Shown: positions 11,811 through 22,305 of the stretch, piece after piece
How positions within the stretch are numbered: position 1 is the first letter of the stretch
How the letters are laid out: each line of letters begins with the position of its first letter
Source of the DNA: Polytrichum commune
Lineage: Eukaryota; Streptophyta; Polytrichopsida; Polytrichales; Polytrichaceae
Length of the DNA stretch: 64,000 bases
Assembly (NCBI GenBank): GCA_950295325.1
Contig: OX485805.1
Coordinates: 14,431,501 to 14,495,500 of the forward strand
Reading direction: 5' to 3'
The notes under the pieces: generated by a model
What the model was told of the DNA's origin: nothing
What the model saw: only the letters and a program-made list of their open reading frames with translations
Database searches by the model: none
Made by a program: the position numbers and the translations under genes

Positions 11811-12272
11811 GACATACTATAAGTTTTGGTGCATGTTAGTTGAGCAAAATTATCATCAAGAAGCATCATGCATGTGCACTGGCAGCCTCGTCATTCAACC
11901 CACTCGCACATGACTAGAGTATCATCATATTCTTATGGAGTTCATTGACTACGCTTTGAATAACATGATGATGCTTGATGGACATGGGCCATGTTCCAAA
12001 TGCACTTGTGATTGTCATGTAGATGTACGGGCCTTGTCACGTGGCACCTCGTCCCGAGGGGTGTACTCTTCATACCACATATGAGCTCGCGTGAGTGTAA
12101 AAAGGGATATATTTTGAGGCATTAGCATACATAGTATATATGTGCAACAGAGAGGTATTGTTGTTCTCTACTGTGTACATTTAGAAAAGAGTATGAAGAA
12201 TTTCAAATTAAAGGTGGATTGTGCAGAAAGGGGCCTTAAGATTCAAGAAAGAATAAAAAAATTCAACAATAG

Positions 12273-12512
12273 ATGTGCTAGTTTCATCGCCTAAGCTTTC
12301 ATGGTGTTTGTTTTTGGGCCAGATTGTTATGAATTAAATCCAATGGATTTTTAAACTGTCCATGAGTTTCTCATGACATATACAATCCACTTTCACTCAT
12401 GGACAATCTTAATATCCATCGGATTTAATTCATAACAATCTGACCCAAAAAACAAACACCATGAAAGCTCAGGCAATGAAACTAGCACATGAGTGAAAGT
12501 GGATTGTATATG
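12273..12512. repeat. Long inverted repeat (95-bp arms) with a third partial arm
   Basis: Arms 12273-12367 and 12395-12490 are inverted copies at roughly 90% identity (CTTTCATGGTGTTTGTTTTT against AAAACAAACACCATGAAAG), separated by a loop of about 27 bases. The loop and arm boundary (CATATACAATCCACTTTCAC) recurs inverted at 12488-12512. Transcription of either strand would give a long hairpin. Confidence 0.88.
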
Positions 12513-13311
12513 TAATAAAGACATGTTTATTTCATGATTAATGTTTTATATAGGTAGTGGAGGCATTTTTCACCTTAAATTGAAAAGCTTGGTCCAAATC
12601 CATGAGTCCCATTTTCTAGATTATTGTTAGTTAGTATACAATTGTTGTTTCTATCAATTACTCATATATAGGGGGTTTTATTTCATAATCACCCCCGAAT
12701 GTCACTTAGGTTTTCAATGAAGAGTCCACCCCCCCCCCCCAAGTACTCGTCTCAGTTGGACACCTATATTTGAGTGGTATATGACAAGGTTTGTAGTCCC
12801 CTTGTAGCTAAGAACCACTATCATCATACAAGTCCTAGGCAATCATCCTACATTGGTGAAAGGAAACATGCAAATCAATAAATATGTTCTAGTGCACATG
12901 ACAATTGTTCAAGACTCATTTTATTTGGTTAATGGACATTAAAAAGAAGAAGACACGTGTTATGATGAGATTGGACTATGTGTTCAAAGCAAGACACCAT
13001 TATGGGTTCAATACAAAATATTATTGGGAGGGCTACATGGGATAATCAAACAAGTTTATTGGGACCCGAATAAAGAGAGCATGGAGACTCTCTAGGGTGC
13101 ACCCACTAAAACCACAAGGTCATCTATGAACTTCACTTCAAGATCTTAGAAGGGTTTCACCTTGCATCCCAAAATGACAAACTCGACTAGTAATTGAGCC
13201 AAATGGATGTGAATATTAGTAGTATATAGGCAAGTTGATGTAGAAGAATATTATGCTAATTGGTAATTTTTATGTGAAGCCTTATAGAGGCAAATGGGAG
13301 GGACCATGAAC

Positions 13312-13371
<60 letters not shown>

Positions 13372-14149
13372 GCCTCTCATCGCAAAGTCCAAAAAGTGGT
13401 GAAATGTAAAAACCAAAATTCACTCTTCGTCAGCACCGCCATATGTTCGCTTTTGCTACGCCGTCCAGGTGGTGGGGACCAGAGTGACGAACTCCTGAAC
13501 AAAGCGTATCATGTGCGCATGACTATAGGAAGAGGGACGCAAACACATATATAAACGTGAGAAGGGTTTACGGAACATATAGAATAGTTAATCAGTCTAG
13601 TGATCAAGGAGTCTCACTCCAACAACACTCGTGAAGTTGCGTACTCGACAGCTTCATGAACCCATAGTACATATTGTTGACTTGAGCTAATCCAAACATG
13701 CAAGCGAATTCTTGCAGCAGCTATATATGTATGCCAATCTGTTGTTCCTTAACCCTCAAATGGGCCCAGAATATATAGTGCCTCTCAATTATGTCAAAAG
13801 TAACCTCATTTAAAAATTAACGCATTCATCAAGTGTTGCTTCTTGATATATATAGTTGAACTCCATTGAAGATTCGGTCCTCAAATACATGACCAATGAG
13901 CCCTAGCTAGCTACGATGCAAGTACACACTTAATATGTTAACCAATGTCTGTCCTTGACATAAAATGTATAGAATATGTTTTCTAAATATTTTATATACA
14001 TTGCTTAGAAGACTTGGTGAGGACCTGAAGAAATTTATGTATATAGGGCCTCTTGGACCTTTAGAAGGAATTAGGGGGTTTACATTTTAGTGTTACATAC
14101 TGATGTAGGCAATGTCTTTGTTGGGCAGCTTCACTGCACAACAATAAAG
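12513..14149. other. Gene-free stretch with an R6 fragment and GA tract
   Basis: A poly-C run lies at 12729-12740, a partial R6 copy at about 12945-13060 and a (GA)n tract at 13314-13368. No recognisable gene. Confidence 0.5.
13314..13368 (+). repeat. (GA)n microsatellite
   Basis: About 27 uninterrupted GA units. Confidence 0.97.
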
Positions 14150-14335
14150 GGGGAGAACCGACCACTACTTACAAATGTACTGGTTGAAGTTCGAGACTGC
14201 AAGAATATTACCGATCATATGGAATATACCTCAAATGTGTAAAGAAAACCGAAAGATCACACTATGTACCCGGTTGAACTTGGAAACCCTAGGATTTTGA
14301 CCGATTATGCCCAACAATCCCCCGGATAATGCTGC
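14145..14335 (+). repeat. Dispersed repeat family R5 (copy 2)
   Basis: Blocks GAGAACCGACCACTACTTAC, ACTGCAAGAATATTACCGAT and TTTTGACCGATTATGCCCAA match the other R5 copies. Confidence 0.65.
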
Positions 14336-14420
14336 ACAACCCTAATTTTGGTCCTAAATTGTTGATAGAGTAACTTTTATATACATATATTCAAATAGCA
14401 ACGATCACATAAAAGCATCA

Positions 14421-14423
<3 letters not shown>

Positions 14424-14475
<52 letters not shown>
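14424..14475 (+). repeat. (GA)n microsatellite at the broken end of a MITE
   Basis: About 26 GA units end exactly where the left terminal repeat of an R3 MITE should be. Confidence 0.95.
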
Positions 14476-14477
<2 letters not shown>

Positions 14478-14499
14478 CATCCATCTAAGATTAAAAAAA

Positions 14500-14693
14500 A
14501 CGTCACTCCGTATAGGTTTGGTGTCGATTCATCTCGAATGATCTCGAGTAGCTTAATTTGGGGTCTTTTGAAGTTGATTTCGGTGACAACTCAACTAAAA
14601 ATATATTAACCTTTGGGCTCCGTACTATTTCAAGGCTTTTATGTTGCATGAATGAGGGGTACGCTCATATACCATTATTCCCTCCCTCTCCAT
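14500..14693 (+). mobile_element. MITE family R3, copy 2 (left end lost)
   Basis: The interior (TCATCTCGAATGATCTCGAG, ACAACTCAACTAAAAATA) and right end (ATTATTCCCTCCCTCTCC) match copies 1 and 3. The left terminal repeat has been replaced by a GA microsatellite. Confidence 0.6.
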
Positions 14694-15409
14694 GCAGAAG
14701 TGTGCACTCTTTCCAAGTTCTACCATAGGGTATCGTTTGGTTCAACCAAAAATGATTATATTGGAAGCGTTTTGCCACATGTCGTGTCCACATTGGTCAA
14801 GACCATGCTCAATTCAAAGTGGAAATTAGCTTTCGGCACTCAAAGCGTTGTACCATGGAACTTTCTACATGTATTTTTTTAATGCTTTCCTTTCAGTTAA
14901 AAGGCCACCTTTTGATTGGAATATGAAACAATGCCCAACTTCACCATTTTGTCCTCACCGTTGTAATCAACTTGTTATGTGGGAGTCACACACGTTCAAA
15001 ACCATCTTCTTTCAAAATGGGGTTGGGTGGGCCAAGGTAAATGAATTTGACATTGACATGTGCCTAACCTTGGGGGGATTCCATCTTCCAACACCTACTG
15101 TGGGGGGTATGGTAAAATTCCACACCCTCGTCCCCTACAGATTTATTGCTAATTCATCATGATTAAAATTTCAATAGACTAGTTCGATGTCTCCGACCCT
15201 GACATAGGAGTAAATTTGGCTCAAAGTATTATTGTTTATGTTGTACATAGCAATCAACATTCTCACCCTTCCCCTTGATAGGTGCTAAGCATCATCACCC
15301 ACCTTGAGGAGCTTGGTTTCAAGGTTGGTTGTCTTCCCTTTTCTTTTTTTTTGTTTTCTTTTTCAGTATATTTTTTTAATTTATAATTTTCAACTCCAAT
15401 CCACAATGG

Positions 15410-15445
15410 ATAGATAGATAGATAGAAGATAGATAGATAGATAGA
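15410..15445 (+). repeat. (GATA)n microsatellite
   Basis: Two runs of GATA units with one interruption. Confidence 0.93.
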
Positions 15446-15604
15446 AACTCCGGTCCCTTTTTAGCAAGGGGCCGGCGTGAATGAAGTGTCCGTTCGTAAT
15501 GCCAATGACCCGATGCCCACTGGACAAGGGGACATTGGGACAAAACTACTCTCCCCTTTCGAGGATGGACACTATAGTGACACACTATACTAGTTCCTAG
15601 CTAG

Positions 15605-15800
15605 CCACTAGTGCCTTGAAGATACCGGACATGGTATCCCCCCAAAGGGCTTTGAGGTACCCATACAACAAGGTCCAAGGACCCCCCACCATAGTTGGGT
15701 GGACTAAGGTGGTGAGCACCACGCCGGCATGGGGAATAGAACCCACAACCTCCTCATTGGGGGCCATGAGCCCTAACCACCAAGCCAAGGCCCGTGGTGC
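15605..15800 (-). mobile_element. tRNA-derived SINE-like element
   Basis: The minus strand carries a pol III A-box-like TGGCTTGGTGGTTAGGG (about 15772-15789) and, about 45 bp on, a B-box-like GGGTTCTATTCCCC (about 15731-15744). The spacing suits a tRNA-headed SINE. No clear 3' poly(A)/(T) tail or target duplication, so the ends are estimates. Confidence 0.5.
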
Positions 15801-16237
15801 CCACAATGGATACATTGTAAGGCTTAGAATTGCCATCTCCGATTGGACCTGAAAGCAAACATTTCTATTAAACCACATTTATAATAAATTACCAACCTTG
15901 AAACCAAAGTCCCCAAGGTTAGGCACATGTCAAGGGCCAAAACTATCATACCTTGGCCAACCGAAACTCCATTTAGAAAGTGGCATTTCCCCGGGAGGTC
16001 ACTCTCATATGATACTAAGAACTATGTGCTAAAAAATATACAAGGTGGAATAAAGTCCAAAGAAACGAGAGTAATAAAACAATCACATAAATAAAGGGTA
16101 CTATAATTTTGTGGATATATTAGGTGCATTCTAGGAATATCCATCAAATATATGGAACATATCATGAATATACCCCCTTCCCTTGAAAATACCCCTTTAG
16201 AGCACGTGGTTCATATCCCTACAAGGGAGATCCCTCT

Positions 16238-16255
16238 CCCCCCCCCCCCCCCCCC
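16238..16255 (+). repeat. Poly-C tract (18 C)
   Basis: Eighteen uninterrupted C residues, one of six long C runs on this strand. Confidence 0.95.
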
Positions 16256-16463
16256 AAATAATGTTGAGTATGAATCCTAGAAATAGGCAACAACTTACTC
16301 ATCATGTAGTCCAATCTCTTTTAAATACACATCTTTTTTTGGTGTTCACTCTTAATTCCACACCTAACCACATACCACTCAAATATGGGTGCCTAGTTAA
16401 GATAAGTAACTCAAATATGAGCATGTTTACCCCAAAAGGTCTTTGACCTTCGTTTGTGCTTGG

Positions 16464-16696
16464 GAGAGGGAATTATCGCATACGAACATACCTCTCATTC
16501 ATGGAACATAAAAACTTGACTCCCTCTAAGTTTTTGGCCAATTTATCTCAAATGACTTGGACTATACTAATTTGGGGGTCTTTGTAACCAATTCCGGTGT
16601 CTTGTCTACTTAAACCAACAACATACATGTTGCAGATCAATTCATGGTTTTTATGTTGGATGAATGAGAGGCACTTGTATGCAATAATTCCCTCTA
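16464..16696 (+). mobile_element. MITE family R3, copy 3
   Basis: The best copy: left GAGAGGGAATTATCGCATAC through CCTCTCATTCAT pairs with the right ATGAATGAGAGGCACTTGTA through ATTCCCTCT, giving inverted ends of about 36 bp. Confidence 0.75.
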
Positions 16697-16751
16697 TCCC
16701 TTTGTGCCCACTATAATGTACAACTCCACACATGCATAACTTCAACTATGG

Positions 16752-16956
16752 AAAATGCATAATTGATGTGGACTATCATTTGGATCTACCCATCGCTATA
16801 ACATTCCTCCAAGAAGATGTTCTTCTACCAAGACAATCTTGCAAATGTTCTACCTAACACAAATTACCTCAATGCGTTCATCCAAAATCACATCATCTTT
16901 GAGAGTGTAATAGCACCACATAACTCCAAATGGCATCCCACACTAGTTACACACTT
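16752..16956 (+). mobile_element. MITE family R4, diverged copy
   Basis: Left GATGTGGACTATCATTTGGA is inverted relative to right CTCCAAATGGCATCCCACAC. Ends match the R4 consensus (GTGTGGG-NACCATTTGGAG) but the outermost bases are eroded. Confidence 0.5.
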
Positions 16957-19900
16957 AAGTGTGCTTAGATGTCCTAGTAGTGTGGATGAAAAGTTATCCA
17001 CTCTAATTGTCCACAATATATATAATATTCAAACTCTAAAAGTACCTTACAAATATGTTTCCAGTGTTAGTTTACGTGTCTTGAATTTAGAGTGAATTTG
17101 TTTACAACCACTAATTTAACATGAGATATCATAACAAATATTGTATACAATTGATTGCGTATGTTTGGACGCTACTAGGACAATCATCACCTGCACTGGC
17201 AAACAAAATTGATTCTCCAATGTAGAATGACACCCGACGTCAAGAACCGACTTGAACAATGCATGTCATAAAGGAATAAACTGCGTGCTTTCAAAAACAC
17301 TATTGGGACATGGGTGTGACTAAGAATCAAGACGCCCCACCACCATTATCAATACCATAGGCACTAGGAAAGTGGGTCGATTTTGACACAACGCCATCTT
17401 CTCTAAAACATCACATTTCGTGTCAAAATGGTCGATATGATACATTTGATGCAACAAACTATGGGAATTTTTAGAAGGCCTGATGGGTCCCCATATTTGA
17501 CATCAAATTGACACGTGTTGAATCATGAACTACAAGATGAGAGAGGGAGAGAGAGAGAGAGGTCCTCATTTACATGTTGCATTCCAATAATTGCACATGT
17601 TTTACAAGTGTAAGTTTTTTTGGAATCCATATGCGAACATTTTGGCAGTCCTATCTAGATCGAAATCCATGTCAAATGGTACCCCCAATTCTACTAGTGT
17701 GGACACTACTAACCACAACAAAAGCCACATGCAACACACATTTCAACATACCACCTTGCCCCTACAAATAGAGATCTACCTTACATCGTTACACTTTCAT
17801 TTCTAAAGAGCATTCCCACTAGTCCACTAAAACCAAGCACAACAAGGAGGGTTTGAGGCACACGGTTGGGGAGCTCAGTTCAGCACCGGTCTTATGGATA
17901 GGTTTATGCCCCACCCATTTGGGTTCACCAACTCCCCAATCTAGCATGGAGGGGATCGCTGACACCAATTTATAAGCAAAATGTACCAAGTGCCACTTCC
18001 ACTTGGTTAACTATTTTCAACATGCAAGCTTGTGAACTATTTTTAGAGGTTGAAAAATGTGCCTGAGCTTTGAAATAGTCAACAATGCTAGGCCAAGCCA
18101 CCATTTGGCATACAAGAGACCAGGGAAATGTTTGAAATTTACCTCCTTGTTGTTTACGTCAAGATGCTCTTCGTTGGAGTAGCCCACCGGTGGGCCATGC
18201 TTGTCAGGTGACCTATCAACACTAAACCCGAGAACCTCTAGGGGTTGGTGTTGAAGCGCCCAATGGGAGTGCCCTAAAACTCAAAACCTGTGGGCTCACC
18301 CTACTCTTGAAAGCATGCAAATCGTGTTATTGTTGATCAATATAGGCAATTATTCTTCTTTATTTTTTTAGATTGTAGGTTTATCATTTTTTGCTAACTC
18401 ACCATGATTTTTGTGAGGTCACAAGCCTTCAAGTGTAGTAAAGACATATGTGACATGGCTTTCAACCAAAGGTTATTTTATTGCCTCTAATTATGAATAG
18501 ATTTGCCCTCTTGAGCTCTCTGTATAGACACCAATATGGTCTTCTATCTTTTAGTCATTTGCATGCATTAATCATTCAAAGAGGAGCTTCTCTTCATGTT
18601 GATTTTTGATGTTTCTCTTCTCAAACCTTGGACTTAGGTAGTGAGTTTGGGTTCTTCAAATTATCATTCTCAAGAGCTTCGATTTGATACCTCACCCACA
18701 ACTAGAATTTAAAGCTTAAAAACAAAGTGATTGGCTGAAGTCTCATAAAGAAGCTGGAAAATACACTCTTCATTTTCCATCATGTCAGTTTACCAATTCT
18801 TCTAGTAATTTTTTTCTAACACATATGTAATTTGCAAAGAAATCGTGTAAATCAGTGTTGCAAACACATTGCATTTTTGGTCTTTAAAAGTGTCCCTTAG
18901 CATTTGTTCTCTTCTACCACTACTCCTCCAAATACAAGTCGATGGCATGGAACATTTCAACCCCAAACTACAATGAAAGTGCTAGTGGCATGACCATGCA
19001 ATCCCCATGAGAGGCATGTGGACCCCTCCACACAATAAATTATAATAAATCAATATTTTTTGAGGTTGTTAAGCATCATGGTCTCTTGGTTTTGTATTAG
19101 TCCCACCTCTTTGAGGTGACCTTGATGCAAAATTCATAGACCATGGAGCACTATCCTTTTCATCCATTGTAAGGACTGCACGTAGGTTTACTTCCTTGGT
19201 TCCAACTTCCTTAGAGTGGAGTGGGACGTCTTGGCCTTTTCTACCAACCATAGCTTGTTACATTTCAATGATGGTGGGACCTTAATTCCTTAGTTTAATA
19301 AGGTAGATGTAGCTTAAATGTTTAATTTTCCAAATCATCCCACTTCTCTTAGAATGATAAACACACAATTAGTATAAAATGATTAGGAAATTCAAATTGA
19401 GGTTGTAGCCATTTCCTCATGATTTTTGAAGCTCATATGAATATCCCACTCACTATAAAAGTGAATAAATCACGTCTTCTTGAATGGTCATGTAGGTGCC
19501 CGCAATTACGATAAGTCTTGGATTCTTGAAAAGGTATTGAACCGAAATAAGTGACAAATTTTGAGCATGTAGTTCAATCTCTTCTAAGCATATCATGTAT
19601 TTTTTTGTTTCCCTTCTCACATACCCCTGACCATAAACCGCTTATCTATAAGGTCTCATAAAGGGAAGTACCCAAATTAGGCATGCTTATCTTATATCCT
19701 TATGGGGGTTCTTAATTGTTGCTACTCTCCAAGTAGGTGAACATTTTTGTACAACATTCAACTACGATTTATGTATGGTCCTTAAACGGACAAGATTATC
19801 TAACATATAGATACATATCACATTCTTGATTTTACATATTTGAAAGAAAACTACAACACAAAAAAACAAATTATGAGTTGCATTGTTTTAAAATTAGTTT

Positions 19901-20774
19901 TAAAATTTGAAAAAAGAAGAAGACTCCAAATGTTGCAATCTTAACTTTTGTGGGAAGATAAACATCACCCCCTTGTAGCCAGCCAATCGAGGCACCTCCC
20001 GGCTCTAGTGTATGCGCCCGCACCGCTCGTCGTTTGCAGCAGGCCCCCCCGCACCAGCTGGGTTGGTCCCCCAGTGTGGCCAGGCTATCGCAATGTTGTG
20101 GTCACAACTCATAGCTCGTGTGTGGAGTGGTCCTAAGAGATGTATGACTGGAGTACGACCAACATTCTAGGAGTGACTTATTCTTATTAATATTATATTT
20201 ATTATGGACTTGCAACTCTTTAGTGTTGACTTACCATGAATGTTGCCTATAACATTATTAAGATTCATAACAGTATTATGTGGGACTGACAATATTCCAC
20301 AAACTATTCTCCACATTCTATTTAAATATTGGATCTAAATAATATTATGCCAATCACGGGAATCAAAATTCCTTGCTAACGGGGGTCAATGAATAGTTTT
20401 AAGATCTACTACTGTAGTAGATCTCCGATTCATATATGTAGATTCTAGCCTCACCTAGTGGAAGAGAACCAGTGTAAAGAGCCGCATTCCCATAGTGACT
20501 CCTTCATGTCGACTGGATGGTTTTATGATCTTTGGAGACGATATATAATTATGTATGTGTTTAGTGGCCTTGAATGAATGATAAGGCTACATCACCCTTG
20601 TATTGTGCCATTTTAGGATTATGAAATCATGGCAATCACAAATGTCATGAGTTGATGCACAAGTAAAACACATATTGAATATGCATACCCTCCATATTCC
20701 TATTTTAATGAAAAAGAAATAGAATTTATTTTAACACCAAAGAACTTGCTTGTATATTATAATTTTAGTAGGGA
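16957..20774. other. Gene-free stretch
   Basis: Many short ORFs, none recognised. A perfect 23-bp palindrome (AGATCTACTACTGTAGTAGA...) lies near 20401-20430, and a G/C-rich patch near 19.97-20.14 kb. Otherwise no structure seen. Confidence 0.45.
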
Positions 20775-21165
20775 TCCTTATTCCCGATCAAATCCCCATG
20801 ACACTCTGTAGAGTACCATAATTTGATCATGCTAGGGCTAAGTTTGATATGGTTGGGATTGAATTTCGATTAGGTTAGCACCAATAGTGCCATGACACAT
20901 GTCTTGGGTTTGAGTGCTAAGTGAGGAGAAATGTACAGTTAAAATGAGCGGTTATTGTAGACTCTAGACATTGGTAATATGCTCGGGCCAACTGTTGGCT
21001 TCAAAAACTAACGGTAATTTTACTTGAAGGAATAAAATTACCAAAAAGTTTGCGGCCATCCTAATTTCTATCCCTCCTACGTGCAAAAAAATTTGCACCG
21101 CCTTATACTTCTCCACACCTAGCATAAAATCTCTTAAGTGATCAGGTATGGGCCCCTGTACTGTA
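20775..21165 (+). repeat. Long dispersed repeat R8 (copy 2)
   Basis: Parallel to 11440-11810: AGTGCCATGACACATGTC, GACTCTAGACATTGGTAATA and ATTTCTATCCCTCCTACGTG. The palindrome at the left end of copy 1 is largely lost here. Confidence 0.65.
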
Positions 21166-21809
21166 GGGAGGAAAACGGAGAATGATGAGTTAGCACTACT
21201 AGTGCACAAGACTAAGAGTAGAATGATTCTTGTGTGGACCCAAAATGACCAATTGTAGAAGTGGTGGCCCAAAAAGGATGCAGTGATTGATTGGATAACT
21301 CTTGTTTTACACCACTTGGGATCCCTTTTGGGTGCCATTGAGTTATCCATTTTATGTGCATTCGTATGTAGAGTGGGATATTTCGATGCTCCAATTAGGG
21401 AGACTCTACTATACAAGTAGGGGGTTTGACTTACTTGCCTCTTTGGGAAAGTGTGACTATTTATTTACAGGGAATAAAATCCCGAAACAGCTTGCCTTCC
21501 TCATCATTTTCTCTGCTTCATCTATGAAAAATATTGCATAAATGTCAAAAGCCACTCTTCGTGGCCGAATCAACTTATTTTCACCATTTTCCATTTTTCT
21601 ACCTTGGTGAGCTCATCTAGAAGTAACGGAACTTTTGGTATTCCTATGTGTAACTTGTGCATCTTGTATCATTTTTTTTCTTTCTTCAAAACTTTGAATA
21701 ACAAGAGGATGACATCTACTTGGCCTTATGGAAGAGGATAATGTCACCTTCGCTCACATGGAGCATGGTGATGTCTATTTTGGGCAATGCATGGGAAGAA
21801 CCATCTACT
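21166..21809. other. Gene-free stretch with the longest unassigned minus-strand ORF
   Basis: A 150-codon minus-strand frame (20964-21416) overlaps the right end of R8 and has no recognisable motif. It is more likely chance than a gene. Confidence 0.4.
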
Positions 21810-22305
21810 TGTTACATATGAACCGGTTGAGTTTGAGGGGCTGATCTCACCGGCCAGCTCTGACACCATCCGTGTGAAAAGTGATGGGCCAACACCTATT
21901 TATGAACATAATCCCCAATGATTTCATGACTAGAACCAGATGGAAAGTTTGATGTGATTGGGGCATGTGAGAAGTAATCGGTCGAAGTTCAAGACTTGAG
22001 GGAAAATTACCAATAATTGTAAGAGAATTTGAGGAATATACCTGAAATTAATAAAAGAACACCAAAAGCTCACAACCAATGAACGGGCGGAACCGGCCAC
22101 TAGTTACAAATGAACCGGTTGAGTTGGAGTGCAAGACTTCCGGAAGATTACCGATCATTTTAGGGGAATTTATGGAATATACCCCAAACTAATAAAGGAA
22201 GAAACCTAAAAGATCTCACAACATGTAACGGTTGGACTTGGAAGCACTAGCATTTTGACCGTTTATGCCCAATAATGTCCCTGGACACTGGTTTCGGGAG
22301 TCTTT
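21810..22305 (+). repeat. Tandem pair of R5 repeats (copies 3 and 4)
   Basis: A decayed copy (about 21810-22070: GAACCGGTTGAGTTTGAGG, GAAAATTACCAATAATTG) is followed directly by a well-kept one (22080-22305: GGCGGAACCGGCCACTAGTT, AAGATTACCGATCATTTTAG). Confidence 0.65.

Larger units (their letters stand above)
14980..16008. mobile_element. Candidate element with roughly 100-bp terminal inverted repeats
   Basis: Left arm 14980-15080 (GGGCCAAGGTAAATGAATTT, GACATGTGCCTAACCTTGGG) faces right arm 15905-16008 (CCCCAAGGTTAGGCACATGT, ACCTTGGCCAACCGAAACTC). The next right-arm block (GGTTTCAAGGTTGGT) has its partner at about 15309, some 220 bp further in than expected, so the left arm seems split. Long inverted ends suggest a foldback or Mutator-like non-autonomous element. 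No target duplication established. A SINE-like unit lies inside. Confidence 0.55.

Noticed and set aside
20964-21416. 150-codon minus-strand ORF
   Set aside because: It overlaps the right end of repeat R8, has no recognisable motif and no supported splice partners.
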